Source: Bacillus sp. SKDU12 (GTDB lineage Bacteria > Bacillota > Bacilli > Bacillales > Bacillaceae). From it: a stretch of DNA of 36,110 nt. The translations under genes were made by a program, and so were the position numbers. Shown here piece by piece: positions 15,062 to 23,707 of this stretch; positions within the stretch are counted from its first letter, which is position 1; every line of letters starts with the position of its first letter. The notes under the pieces are model-generated. The model saw only the letters and a program-made list of their open reading frames with translations, did no database searches and was not told the DNA's origin. The stretch covers positions 1 to 36,110 of the forward strand of contig NZ_MSRC01000012.1 in NCBI RefSeq assembly GCF_010093085.1, written 5' to 3'.

Positions 15062-15580
15062 TTATTTTATTTCACCTATGTCTTTTAAATACTGTTCACG
15101 CTCTTTTTTATCAGGGTATGCGGTTTTGATGTATTTGTCTTTTACCTCTTTGCTGTACTCGCTCCAATCTCTAAAACGATCTGAAACATCTTGGGAATAG
15201 CTTATTCCATCTACTTTTTTGGACTCGTATATTAAATCTGCGGAAAAATCAAATTTCTCTGGATTGTCATTTATATAACCATTCACTACAATCCTTCCCA
15301 TCGAATTTATATTAACTTTATCTTCAAAAGTGACAGACTTTATAAAATGATGAATATCCTCTTTTCTTAGCTCTTCTTCTATTTTCGGCTTCATTTTCTC
15401 AACGTATGCTTCAGCTTTTTCTTGTTCACTCTTTTCTTTATTATTCATATTTTTTTTACCTCCGGTGACCTCCGATTTTTGCGGTTTATTCATTTGATGA
15501 TTCATATAAAAAACACATGTTAGTGAGGCTAATAAAACCGCTGCAATTAGTATTTTTTGGGATTTATCATGGTATTTCAT
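15062..15580 (-). CDS. DUF1433-like membrane-anchored protein, copy 1
   Basis: A 172-aa protein, first of the four paralogues. Membrane segment at about 10-27, a longer linker (about 28-55) than the other copies, core INSMGRIVVNGYINDNPEKF and the C-terminal YPDKKEREQYLKDIGE tail. The start at 15580 has only a weak AAAAGG signal in front. A TATAAT on the minus strand about 12-18 bp upstream suggests a very short leader. It is the positional equivalent of copy 3. Function unknown. Confidence 0.72.
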   Translation of the reverse strand: MKYHDKSQKILIAAVLLASLTCVFYMNHQMNKPQKSEVTGGKKNMNNKEKSEQEKAEAYVEKMKPKIEEELRKEDIHHFIKSVTFEDKVNINSMGRIVVNGYINDNPEKFDFSADLIYESKKVDGISYSQDVSDRFRDWSEYSKEVKDKYIKTAYPDKKEREQYLKDIGEIK

Positions 15581-15660
15581 CCTTTTTATTTTATTATACT
15601 AGATAGATAAAGTTTAGGAGAATAGCGAGATCACTATAAGAAAAAATTCTGCGCCAAATT

Positions 15661-15700
15661 GAAATCCCCATCTGGCAGCAGCAAGCCAGATGGGGATTTC
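15661..15700. repeat. Perfect 16-bp inverted repeat next to a ribosome site
   Basis: GAAATCCCCATCTGGC (15661-15676) and GCCAGATGGGGATTTC (15685-15700) with loop AGCAGCAA. The stem ends 3 bp before AAGGAGAG (15703-15710). There is no T-tract on either side, so it is not a standard terminator. If the TATAAG at about 15637 is the -10, the hairpin would lie at the 5' end of the transcript. Confidence 0.85.
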
Positions 15701-15718
15701 ATAAGGAGAGAAAGAGAT

Positions 15719-16039
15719 ATGGATTTTATGAATAAAAAACCAACAGACGCAGACCGTTTTTTGCAAAGAGTGACAAATCAGCATTCAAATACTTCACTAA
15801 TTTCAAATGCCCATCTGGATACATCTCACATGACACCGGAACAATTGGCGGCGTACAAAGAGAAGAAAAGACAAGAACAAAAATTGGCGCTGATGAATTC
15901 AATCAAAAAGCAACTAAGCTATGCTTTTCAGGAAGACCGCAAGACCCTGTCTTCCATCCAAAACCACATCACAGATGCCGAGCGGGCGGTTAAGTCAAAG
16001 CGGGAAATGCTGACCATCATATGTCAGGAAAGGCAATAG
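15719..16039 (+). CDS. Small charged helical protein, probably truncated by frameshift
   Basis: A 106-aa protein from ATG 15719, eight bases after AAGGAGAG. It is hydrophilic, Gln/Lys/Glu-rich and predicted largely helical (EEL-type heptads from about 45 to 95), with no membrane segment. In the last 19 bp another frame opens at ATG 16021 and continues for 35 codons to 16128 with similar composition (MSGKAIDSVTDKMKDHLSFE...), ending right at a terminator. This suggests one original protein of about 140 aa broken by a frameshift, or two translationally coupled small proteins. I do not recognise the family. Confidence 0.5.
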   Translation: MDFMNKKPTDADRFLQRVTNQHSNTSLISNAHLDTSHMTPEQLAAYKEKKRQEQKLALMNSIKKQLSYAFQEDRKTLSSIQNHITDAERAVKSKREMLTIICQERQ

Positions 16040-16128
16040 ACAGTGTCACTGATAAAATGAAAGATCATCTTTCATTTGAAAAAGTTCATTCCAACGTGTT
16101 GAGCTTGGTGAATTCCATCGGAATATAG
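16021..16128 (+). CDS. 35-aa downstream frame, likely the shifted C-terminus of the preceding gene
   Basis: Open frame of 35 codons overlapping the preceding stop by 19 bp in a different frame. It has no independent ribosome site of note. Composition is plausible for the end of the upstream helical protein. It stops 3 bp before the shared terminator. Confidence 0.35.
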   Translation: MSGKAIDSVTDKMKDHLSFEKVHSNVLSLVNSIGI

Positions 16129-16129
16129 A

Positions 16130-16162
16130 AAAAAGCAGACCCGCATCAGTCTGCTTTTTCTT
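16130..16162. terminator. Bidirectional terminator between the small gene and yxaB
   Basis: AAAAGCAGAC (16131-16140) and GTCTGCTTTT (16149-16158) with an 8-nt loop, with A/T tracts at both sides. Confidence 0.85.
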
Positions 16163-17194
16163 TTACGATTTAAAAAACTCAATCAACGGCTGAAAATCCT
16201 TTGATACATCGATGTCATTCGGCTCTGCTTGGAGCAGGCGGTCAATCATGCGCTCTAGTTCCTTCACATCATTTTGATCTGTGTATTCAATGAAGTTCAA
16301 GCTTTCGAGCCAATCCCGGTACGAATGTTTCGCTTTACCGTAGCTATTTCCAAAGACGAGACAAGGTGTTTTCGTGATAATCGAGAAAATCATCGCGTGA
16401 AGGCGGTCGGTGATCACTAATTTACTCGAACCGATGCGGTCGAGCATCTCCATAAAATGCTTTTCACGATCGGCGTAATCGATGGTATCGACCGTATCCA
16501 GCACCGTATCTGTACGCTCCGTATAGGTTGTTTGTTCTGCCCATTTCTTCATTTGTGAAATAAACGCTTCGTCAGTCACCTTCTCTTTATCCGCTCTTAA
16601 AATAAAGAGAACACCGTCCCGCTCAAGCTCTCGCGGCACAATATCCAAAGAAAGCACCATGTCCGGTGTAAAGATCACATCGGAGTTGAAGGTCTCTTTC
16701 ACCACATCCAGTGTTTGCGTCTCGCGCGCAGCAATCGTTAAACGTGGATTTTGGTGGTACGCATCCTGTGTTTTTTTCTTTTCTTTATTCCCTTCCTCTG
16801 TATCTTCAAAATAAACAGATTGCGGCAGAGAAATTGATTTGTAGTCTTTAAATGCCGAGAAGACTTTTCTTCTGTCTTCCTCAATATCGAGATAAAGGTT
16901 TCCTAAGTTCCCTCCGCCTGTAAAGCAGACAATATCGTCTTCCCGAATGATCTCCTTCACAAGCTCAATACCCTCATCCGTCGCATAATCCATAATCTCA
17001 ATGTATTCATAATACGGAAAGTGATTTTTGATAAATTTCTCTTCCGCATACGCAATCGCTTGGTCTCCAATGTTTGTGTAACTCGGAGAACCAAACAAAA
17101 ATACTTTTCGTTTATCATTTAACAAGGCTTCTGGTTCAACATTTGGCGCAATGCCTTTTACGAGTTTTTTGCCTTTGATTTCTTGTACAGTCAT
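16163..17194 (-). CDS. yxaB: Polysaccharide pyruvyl transferase family protein (general stress protein 30)
   Basis: A 343-aa protein starting at ATG 17194 (MTVQEIKGKK...), directly behind AAGGAGGAC; a longer frame to 17278 exists but lacks support. It has the polysaccharide pyruvyl transferase fold: N-terminal GSPSYTNIGDQAIAYAEEKF motif, central CFTGGGNLGNLY, and C-terminal ITDRLHAMIFSIITKTPCLVF, which is diagnostic for the family. Family members transfer pyruvate from phosphoenolpyruvate onto sugar residues of surface polymers. In B. subtilis YxaB is known as a stress-induced protein; I could not identify a clear sigma-B promoter here. No glycosyl-transferase genes are adjacent, so the substrate is unknown. 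Confidence 0.9.
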   Translation of the reverse strand: MTVQEIKGKKLVKGIAPNVEPEALLNDKRKVFLFGSPSYTNIGDQAIAYAEEKFIKNHFPYYEYIEIMDYATDEGIELVKEIIREDDIVCFTGGGNLGNLYLDIEEDRRKVFSAFKDYKSISLPQSVYFEDTEEGNKEKKKTQDAYHQNPRLTIAARETQTLDVVKETFNSDVIFTPDMVLSLDIVPRELERDGVLFILRADKEKVTDEAFISQMKKWAEQTTYTERTDTVLDTVDTIDYADREKHFMEMLDRIGSSKLVITDRLHAMIFSIITKTPCLVFGNSYGKAKHSYRDWLESLNFIEYTDQNDVKELERMIDRLLQAEPNDIDVSKDFQPLIEFFKS

Positions 17195-17287
17195 GTTGTT
17201 GTCCTCCTTCTGGGATAAATGTCTTATCGTGTGGTTAACTGTCTCTACCCAAAAAGGAGGATGACTATGCATAGGCATGTGCGCCGG

Positions 17288-18436
17288 CTAGACCAAAAAC
17301 ATCGTTTTCGCCAATTTGATGGATGCGGCAATGTCCCGAGCCGTTCTTTCCATATATTCTGCGGCATGTTCAAACGCGTCCTCTAGGGGCACGGTGCCGG
17401 GAACGCTACTGAAAAGCGCATCAATTCCGTGCTGATAGACAGCATCACTGTCTCTCGATATTGACCCCGCAATGCCAATGACAGGCACATCGTATGATTT
17501 AGCCGCTTTGGCCACACCGATCGGCGTTTTTCCATAGATGGTTTGGCTGTCAATTCGTCCCTCACCGGTCAACACAAGATCGGCATCCTGCACTTCATTT
17601 TCAAAATCAACCGCTTCAAGGACAATATCAATTCCTCTTTTCAAATCAGCATGAAGAAATGTCAGCAGACTCCATCCAAGACCGCCCGCTGCGCCGGCGC
17701 CCTCTGTTTCTCTGAAAGTTGTTCCGAGCACTTCTTCTGCCACATCCGCGAAATGGGTCAAGTGCTGATCCAAGGCATTAACCATGTCGTCTGTCGCACC
17801 TTTTTGCGGCCCGAAAACAGCCGAAGCACCTCTTGGCCCTGTTAATGGATTATCCACGTCACAGGCGACCTCCAATTTGACATTTTGCAATCTGGAATCA
17901 AGTCCGCTTACATCGATGGATGCAAGCTGAAATAACGCGCCGCCCCCAGGGCCGATCTCACGGCCTGAGTCATCAAGAAGCCTTACACCCAGCGCTTGAA
18001 TCATCCCGGCTCCTCCGTCATTTGTGGCACTTCCGCCGATTCCGATGATCAACCGCTTGGCGCCCGCATCAAGAGCCGCCGCGATTAATTCTCCCGTTCC
18101 CCTTGTTGTCGTGAGGAGCGGATTACGCTTTTCAACAGGCACGAGATGCAGCCCTGAGGCGGCAGCCATTTCAATCACGGCTGTTTCTTCATCTCCCATC
18201 ATGCCAAAAAAAGCTTTTACCGATTCTCCCAGCGGCCCTGTGACAACCTTCTCTTTGATTGATCCGTTTGTAGCATCAATCAGAGACTGAACGGTTCCCT
18301 CACCGCCATCCGCCATCGGCAACTTTCTGTAATCAGCATTCGGAAAAACTGATTTGAATCCTCTTTCTATCGCGTCGGCAGCCTCTAGAGCTGATAAGCT
18401 CTCCTTAAAAGAATCAGGTGCAATGATGATTTTCAT
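17288..18436 (-). CDS. glxK: Glycerate kinase
   Basis: A 382-aa glycerate kinase (GarK/GlxK family), phosphorylating D-glycerate with ATP. Start at ATG 18436 (MKIIIAPDSFKESLSA...), with AGAGGCG upstream, is the family's canonical beginning. Motifs: PDSFKESLSALEAADAIE at the N-terminus, PMADGGEGT at about 45-53, the glycine-rich IIGIGGSATNDGGAGM at about 135-150, and LTGEGRIDSQTIYGKTP near residue 280. It lies divergent from gntR as in B. subtilis. Glycerate metabolism beside gluconate use is a plausible sugar-acid theme, but no shared regulation is visible. Confidence 0.93.
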   Translation of the reverse strand: MKIIIAPDSFKESLSALEAADAIERGFKSVFPNADYRKLPMADGGEGTVQSLIDATNGSIKEKVVTGPLGESVKAFFGMMGDEETAVIEMAAASGLHLVPVEKRNPLLTTTRGTGELIAAALDAGAKRLIIGIGGSATNDGGAGMIQALGVRLLDDSGREIGPGGGALFQLASIDVSGLDSRLQNVKLEVACDVDNPLTGPRGASAVFGPQKGATDDMVNALDQHLTHFADVAEEVLGTTFRETEGAGAAGGLGWSLLTFLHADLKRGIDIVLEAVDFENEVQDADLVLTGEGRIDSQTIYGKTPIGVAKAAKSYDVPVIGIAGSISRDSDAVYQHGIDALFSSVPGTVPLEDAFEHAAEYMERTARDIAASIKLAKTMFLV

Positions 18437-18548
18437 CCAGATCGCCTCTTTCAAAACATGATTTTCTTATGTTATCTATCTCAAATGTACCACATCTAGT
18501 TTGGAAATAATTCCATATTATTTTGAAAAATTTTATAAAAAATTAGAA

Positions 18549-18563
18549 ATGAAAGTGTTTGCA
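18549..18563. promoter_or_regulatory. Upstream catabolite-response element (cre) of gnt
   Basis: ATGAAAGTGTTTGCA fits the cre pattern WTGNAANCGNWNNCW with one mismatch and overlaps the -35 box. Two cre sites are known for the B. subtilis gnt operon, and this one matches the upstream position. Confidence 0.65.
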
Positions 18564-18587
18564 TTCATGGAATATTAGCGTTATCAT
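18559..18587 (+). promoter_or_regulatory. gnt operon promoter
   Basis: TTGCAT (18559-18564), 17-bp spacer, TATCAT (18582-18587), about 43 bp before gntR. Confidence 0.75.
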
Positions 18588-18603
18588 ACTTGTATACAAG
18601 TAT
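18586..18603. promoter_or_regulatory. GntR operator
   Basis: ATACTTGTATACAAGTAT is a perfect 18-bp palindrome directly at the -10/+1 region. This is the known GntR site in B. subtilis; gluconate releases the repressor. Confidence 0.9.
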
Positions 18604-18629
18604 ACTTCTTAAGTGAGGAAGGTGAATGT

Positions 18630-19361
18630 ATGCTAGATTCCAAGGATCTGTTGTATCCCGCCAAGTGGCTCTCAAAAGCGTCAACCGGTATTCGAATCGC
18701 ATACGAATTGAGGATGCGTATCGTCTCAAATATAATTGAAAGCGGTACCATTTTATCAGAAAATACGATCGCTACCGATTTTTCAGTAAGCCGTTCGCCG
18801 GTTCGCGAAGCGTTAAAAATACTCGCCTCCGAAAAAATCATTCGCCTAGAACGAATGGGAGCGGTTGTGGTTGGGTTAACTGAAAAGGAAATTGCGGAAA
18901 TTTATGATGTGCGTTTATTATTAGAAACCTTTGTCTTTGAACAGCTTGTCAAAATCGATATTGAACCTTTAATTAAAGATCTCAGCAAAATACTTGAAAT
19001 GATGAAAGTCTCCATTAAATATGAGGACCCTGACGAATTTTCATTTCAAGACGTACTGTTCCATGAAACGATTATCTGCGCCATTGATCATTCATACATT
19101 CAGATGATCTGGAACAATCTAAAACCCGTCATGGAAAGCCTTATTCTGTTGTCCATGCGGGTGCGCTTAAAAGAAAAACACGATGACTTCTCAAGGATTA
19201 TAGAGAACCATGAGATTTATCTTCAAGCCATTAAAGATAAGGACAGAGCGCTGATGATTCAGTCTCTTCACCAAAATTTTGACGACGTACAAGAAAAGGT
19301 AGAAGACCTGTGGCTCTCACAACAAATGCTGGCAAAAGGAGCTGAAAGCAACAATGACTAG
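18630..19361 (+). CDS. gntR: Gluconate operon repressor
   Basis: A 243-aa GntR/FadR-type regulator, the founding member of the GntR family. It has a winged helix-turn-helix at about 20-88 (FSVSRSPVREALKILASE) and an FCD effector-binding domain at about 95-235 with His/Asp ligands in DVRLLLETFV and HETIICAIDHSY. It represses the gnt operon by binding the palindrome at 18586-18603; gluconate is the inducer. Start ATG 18630 follows GAGGAAGGTG. It overlaps gntK by 8 bp. A perfect cre lies inside its coding sequence. Length is the same as in 168, with scattered substitutions. Confidence 0.96.
   Translation: MLDSKDLLYPAKWLSKASTGIRIAYELRMRIVSNIIESGTILSENTIATDFSVSRSPVREALKILASEKIIRLERMGAVVVGLTEKEIAEIYDVRLLLETFVFEQLVKIDIEPLIKDLSKILEMMKVSIKYEDPDEFSFQDVLFHETIICAIDHSYIQMIWNNLKPVMESLILLSMRVRLKEKHDDFSRIIENHEIYLQAIKDKDRALMIQSLHQNFDDVQEKVEDLWLSQQMLAKGAESNND
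18736..18750. promoter_or_regulatory. Downstream cre inside gntR
   Basis: TTGAAAGCGGTACCA matches WTGNAANCGNWNNCW at every position. It lies about 140 bp downstream of the gnt transcription start, where CcpA is known to repress the B. subtilis operon by roadblock. Confidence 0.88.
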
Positions 19362-20895
19362 GTATATGCTGGGAATCGACATCGGCACGACGAGCACAAA
19401 AGCTGTGTTATTCAGTGAAAACGGAGACGTGATACAAAAGGAAAGTATCGGCTATCCGCTTTATACGCCGGATATCTCAACAGCTGAACAAAATCCGGAG
19501 GAGATTTTTCAGGCAGTGATCCACTCAACAGTGAGAATTACGAAACAGCATCCGGAAAAACAAATCTCATTCATTTCGTTCAGCAGCGCCATGCACAGCG
19601 TAATCGCAATCGATGAAAATGACAAGCCGCTGACGCCTTGCATTACATGGGCCGATAACCGGAGCGAAGCCTGGGCGCATAAGATCAAAGATGAATGGAA
19701 CGGCCATGAAGTGTACCGACGGACAGGAACGCCGATCCACCCGATGTCGCCGTTAAGTAAAATTACTTGGATCACGAATGAACGAAAAGACATTGCTTCC
19801 AAAGCAAAAAAATATATCGGCATCAAAGAGTACATTTTTAAACAGTTATTCAATGAGTATGTCATCGATTATTCTTTGGCTTCAGCGACAGGCATGATGA
19901 ATCTGAAAAACTTAGATTGGGACGAAGAGGCACTGCGCATTGCAGGCATCACGCCGGATCACTTGTCCAAGCTCGTGCCGACAACCCAAGTCTTTCAGAA
20001 CTGCAGCCCAGAATTATCGATACAGATGGGCATTGATCCGGAAACACCTTTTGTCATCGGCGCCAGCGACGGCGTCCTGTCCAACCTCGGCGTCAACGCC
20101 ATTAAAAAGGGTGAGATCGCCGTCACCATCGGGACGAGCGGCGCCATCCGCACCATTATTGACAAGCCGCAAACCGATGAAAAGGGACGGATTTTCTGCT
20201 ACGCCTTGACGGACAAGCATTGGGTCATCGGCGGACCGGTTAACAATGGAGGCATCGTCTTTCGCTGGATCAAAGACGAATTTGCCTCTTCTGAAATTGA
20301 AACAGCGACACGGCTGGGCATTGACCCATATGACGTGCTGACGAAAATCGCACAACGTGTCAGACCCGGTTCTGACGGCCTGCTGTTCCACCCGTACCTC
20401 GCCGGAGAACGCGCTCCGCTGTGGAATCCGGATGTACGAGGCTCATTTTTCGGCCTGACGATGTCACATAAGAAAGAGCATATGATACGCGCGGCATTGG
20501 AGGGCGTCATTTACAACCTGTACACGGTGTTCCTGGCGTTAACAGAATGCATGGACAGCCCGGTAACCCGCATCCAGGCGACAGGGGGATTTGCAAGGTC
20601 GGAGGTTTGGCGCCAAATGATGTCAGATATCTTCGAATCAGAGGTTGTCGTGCCGGAAAGCTACGAAAGCTCCTGTCTCGGCGCCTGCATTTTAGGCCTG
20701 TATGCGACAGGAAAAATTGATTCCTTCGATGCCGTGTCCGACATGATCGGCAGTACACACAGGCATACGCCAATCGAAGACTCAGCCAAGGAATACAGAA
20801 CATTAGTGCCGATTTTCATCAACCTGGCAAGATCATTAGAAAAGCAATACACACAAATTGCAGATTATCAGAGGGGCTTAATCTCACACAACTAG
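19354..20895 (+). CDS. gntK: Gluconate kinase
   Basis: A 513-aa FGGY-family carbohydrate kinase that phosphorylates gluconate to 6-phosphogluconate. The N-terminal phosphate-binding GIDIGTTSTKAVLF is at about 6-19, ITWADNRS at about 97-104, a catalytic Asp in GASDGVLSNLGVNA near 240, the GTSGAIR ATP motif near 265, and C-terminal ATGGFARSEVWRQMMSDI near 410. It starts inside the end of gntR (ATGACTAG overlap) after AAAGGAG, so translation is coupled. It is the second gene of the GntR-controlled operon. Confidence 0.96.
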   Translation: MTRYMLGIDIGTTSTKAVLFSENGDVIQKESIGYPLYTPDISTAEQNPEEIFQAVIHSTVRITKQHPEKQISFISFSSAMHSVIAIDENDKPLTPCITWADNRSEAWAHKIKDEWNGHEVYRRTGTPIHPMSPLSKITWITNERKDIASKAKKYIGIKEYIFKQLFNEYVIDYSLASATGMMNLKNLDWDEEALRIAGITPDHLSKLVPTTQVFQNCSPELSIQMGIDPETPFVIGASDGVLSNLGVNAIKKGEIAVTIGTSGAIRTIIDKPQTDEKGRIFCYALTDKHWVIGGPVNNGGIVFRWIKDEFASSEIETATRLGIDPYDVLTKIAQRVRPGSDGLLFHPYLAGERAPLWNPDVRGSFFGLTMSHKKEHMIRAALEGVIYNLYTVFLALTECMDSPVTRIQATGGFARSEVWRQMMSDIFESEVVVPESYESSCLGACILGLYATGKIDSFDAVSDMIGSTHRHTPIEDSAKEYRTLVPIFINLARSLEKQYTQIADYQRGLISHN

Positions 20896-20923
20896 TACAC
20901 GACATGAAGGGGAGGGCATTATT

Positions 20924-22270
20924 ATGCCATTAATCATTGTTGCACTTGGGATCTTAGCTTTACTGCTTTTGATTATGGGATTAAAATTAAACACATTTGT
21001 TTCCTTACTGGTTGTATCGTTCGGCGTGGCATTGTCACTGGGGATGCCGTTCGATAAAGTTGTCAGCTCCATTGAGGAAGGAATAGGGGGAACTCTTGGC
21101 CATATCGCGCTTATCTTCGGACTCGGTGCGATGCTGGGCAAGCTGATCGCGGATTCAGGAGGCGCACAGCGCATTGCGATGACGCTCGTCAAAAAATTCG
21201 GCGAAAAAAATATTCAATGGGCTGTTGTCATTGCTTCATTCATTATCGGTATTGCGTTATTTTTCGAAGTAGGATTAGTTCTATTAATTCCGATTGTATT
21301 TGCGATTTCAAGAGAATTGAAGATTTCTATTTTATATCTTGGAATTCCGATGGTCGGAGCGCTGTCCGTCACGCACGGTTTCCTGCCGCCGCACCCGGGG
21401 CCTACAGCGATTGCCGGTGAGTACGGCGCAAACATCGGAGAAGTCCTGCTGTACGGCGTTATTGTTGCTGTTCCGACAGTGCTCATCGCAGGACCTTTAT
21501 TCACAAAGCTCGCAAAAAAACTCGTCCCTGCGTCATTTTCGAAAAACGGTGATATTACATCACTCGGCACGCAAAAAACGTTCAAGCTTGAGGACACTCC
21601 CGGCTTCGGAATCAGTGTCTTTACTGCAATGCTTCCGATTATCATTATGTCGGTCGCGACGATTATCGACTTGCTTCAAGAGACAATCGGATTTGCGGAT
21701 AACGGCATTTTAGCTTTTATCCGATTGATTGGAAACGCATCGACTGCTATGATTATTTCGTTATTGGTCGCAGTCTATACAATGGGCATCAAACGCAATA
21801 TTCCAGTTAAAACTGTGATGGACTCTTGTTCGACAGCCATTTCACAAATCGGCATGATGCTACTGATCATCGGGGGAGGCGGCGCTTTCAAACAAGTGCT
21901 GATCAACGGCGGTGTCGGCGATTACGTGGCAGACTTATTCCAAAGCACGGCGTTATCGCCAATCGTTCTGGCATGGCTCATCGCGGCAATCCTGCGTATT
22001 TCTCTAGGATCAGCCACCGTTGCCGCGCTAAGCACAACAGGACTAGTCATTCCGTTATTGGGGCATTCTGACGTTAACCTGGCATTAGTTGTACTCGCAA
22101 CTGGCGCCGGAAGTGTCATCGCTTCACACGTCAACGACGCCGGCTTCTGGATGTTCAAAGAATACTTCGGATTAAGCATGAAAGAAACATTTGCCACATG
22201 GACGTTGCTGGAAACGATTATTTCCGTTGCTGGACTGGGATTCATATTATTGTTAAGTTTAGTTGTATGA
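20924..22270 (+). CDS. gntP: Gluconate permease (GntP family)
   Basis: A 448-aa integral membrane transporter, a gluconate:H+ symporter of the GntP family, with about 12 hydrophobic helices over the whole length and conserved loops GLGAMLGKLIADSGGAQRIA (about 66-85), FLPPHPGPTAIA (about 154-165) and SHVNDAGFWMFKEYFGLS (about 404-421). It follows gntK by 28 bp with a GAAGGGGAGG ribosome site and supplies the substrate for GntK. Confidence 0.96.
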   Translation: MPLIIVALGILALLLLIMGLKLNTFVSLLVVSFGVALSLGMPFDKVVSSIEEGIGGTLGHIALIFGLGAMLGKLIADSGGAQRIAMTLVKKFGEKNIQWAVVIASFIIGIALFFEVGLVLLIPIVFAISRELKISILYLGIPMVGALSVTHGFLPPHPGPTAIAGEYGANIGEVLLYGVIVAVPTVLIAGPLFTKLAKKLVPASFSKNGDITSLGTQKTFKLEDTPGFGISVFTAMLPIIIMSVATIIDLLQETIGFADNGILAFIRLIGNASTAMIISLLVAVYTMGIKRNIPVKTVMDSCSTAISQIGMMLLIIGGGGAFKQVLINGGVGDYVADLFQSTALSPIVLAWLIAAILRISLGSATVAALSTTGLVIPLLGHSDVNLALVVLATGAGSVIASHVNDAGFWMFKEYFGLSMKETFATWTLLETIISVAGLGFILLLSLVV

Positions 22271-22293
22271 AATTGATGAAGGAGCTGTAACAC

Positions 22294-23700
22294 ATGTTCA
22301 ATACAATTGGTGTCATAGGCTTAGGCGTAATGGGAAGAAATATCGCCTTAAACATGGCAAACAAAGGTGAAAACGTCGCAGTCTATAATTACACCAGAGA
22401 TTTAACGGACCAGCTGATCCAAAAGCTGGATGGACAATCTCTCAGCCCGTACTACGAGCTTCAAGATTTTGTTCAATCGTTAGAGAAACCAAGAAAAATC
22501 TTTTTGATGGTCACAGCGGGAAAACCCGTAGATTCCGTCATCCAATCATTAATGCCTTTGCTTGAAGAAGGCGACGTCATCATGGACGGAGGCAACTCCC
22601 ACTATGAAGACACCGAAAGAAGATATGACGAGCTGAAGGAAAAAGGCATCGGCTACCTGGGAGTCGGCATTTCCGGCGGTGAAGTCGGCGCATTAACGGG
22701 GCCTTCCATCATGCCGGGCGGAGATCGCGACGTCTATGACAAAGCCGCTCCTATCCTGACGAAAATATCAGCTCAAGTCGGAGAAGATCCGTGCTGTGTC
22801 TACATCGGTCCAAAAGGGGCAGGGCACTTTACAAAAATGGTGCACAACGGCATTGAGTATGCCGACATGCAGCTGATTGCAGAAGCCTATACATTTCTCA
22901 GAGAAACGCTGCGTCTGCCGCTTGATGAAATCGCATCTATTTTTGAAACATGGAATCAAGGTGAGCTGAAAAGCTATTTAATAGAGATTACAGCTGAGAT
23001 TTTACGCAAAAAAGACGAAAAAACAGGACAGCCTCTGATTGATGTCATCCTTGATAAAACCGGCCAAAAAGGCACTGGAAAATGGACGAGCATGCAGGCG
23101 ATTGATAACGGCATCCCGTCCACAATCATCACGGAGTCTTTGTTTGCACGCTACCTGTCATCCTTAAAAGAAGAACGTATGGCAGCCCAAGACGTGTTAA
23201 CAGGCCCAGAAGCCGAAGAAAAACACTTTGATAAAGACACGTGGATTGAATATGTCAGACAGGCTCTTTACATGGGAAAAGTATGTGCCTACGCTCAAGG
23301 CTTCGCCCAATACAAAATGTCATCTGAGCTTTACGGCTGGAATCTGCCGCTTAAAGACATCGCCTTGATTTTCCGAGGCGGCTGCATCATCCGCGCAGAT
23401 TTCCTAAACGTGATCAGCGAAGCATTCAGCGAGCAGCCAAACCTGTCAAACCTGATGAACGCACCTTATTTCTCAGATAAGCTTCAAGCATATCAAACAG
23501 GCATGCGCAAAGTCGTTTGCGAGAGCATCAGCACAGGGATCTCCTCCCCATGCCTAACCACTGCGCTCTCTTATTACGATGGCTATCGCACAGGACGTTC
23601 TAATGCAAACCTCCTGCAAGCGCAGCGCGATTACTTCGGCGCCCATACGTACGAACGGACAGATATGGACGGCATTTTCCATACGAATTGGTCTGAATAA
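22294..23700 (+). CDS. gntZ: 6-phosphogluconate dehydrogenase, decarboxylating
   Basis: A 468-aa enzyme converting 6-phosphogluconate to ribulose 5-phosphate plus CO2, the third step of the operon's pathway. The N-terminal dinucleotide-binding motif GLGVMGRNIALNMA is at about 8-21, the substrate signature DGGNSHYEDTERR at about 97-109, GISGGEVGALTGPSIMPGG at about 127-145, and the catalytic Lys183 region KMVHNGIEYADMQ. It is the last gene of the operon, 23 bp after gntP, with GAAGGAG in front and a strong terminator behind. GntZ length matches B. subtilis. Confidence 0.96.
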   Translation: MFNTIGVIGLGVMGRNIALNMANKGENVAVYNYTRDLTDQLIQKLDGQSLSPYYELQDFVQSLEKPRKIFLMVTAGKPVDSVIQSLMPLLEEGDVIMDGGNSHYEDTERRYDELKEKGIGYLGVGISGGEVGALTGPSIMPGGDRDVYDKAAPILTKISAQVGEDPCCVYIGPKGAGHFTKMVHNGIEYADMQLIAEAYTFLRETLRLPLDEIASIFETWNQGELKSYLIEITAEILRKKDEKTGQPLIDVILDKTGQKGTGKWTSMQAIDNGIPSTIITESLFARYLSSLKEERMAAQDVLTGPEAEEKHFDKDTWIEYVRQALYMGKVCAYAQGFAQYKMSSELYGWNLPLKDIALIFRGGCIIRADFLNVISEAFSEQPNLSNLMNAPYFSDKLQAYQTGMRKVVCESISTGISSPCLTTALSYYDGYRTGRSNANLLQAQRDYFGAHTYERTDMDGIFHTNWSE

Positions 23701-23707
23701 CAGCCAT

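Larger units (their letters stand above)
13467..15580. repeat. Tandem duplication of a two-gene unit (1,108-bp offset)
   Basis: Stops and starts recur at fixed distance: 13467/14575, 13949/15057 and 13954/15062 each differ by 1,108. Near-identical stretches are found at about 13887-13990 versus 14995-15098 and about 13466-13580 versus 14574-14688, while central parts of the genes differ. This indicates duplication followed by recombination or gene conversion. Confidence 0.8.

Noticed and set aside
17194..17278. 28-residue N-terminal extension of yxaB to 17278
   Set aside because: The ATG at 17194 has a perfect AAGGAGG in front and gives the known 343-aa protein.
21214..22293. Long minus-strand frames opposite gntP and similar ones opposite gntZ, bglA and the PTS gene
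   Set aside because: They are antisense shadows produced by codon bias of well-supported genes, with no ribosome sites or protein similarity.
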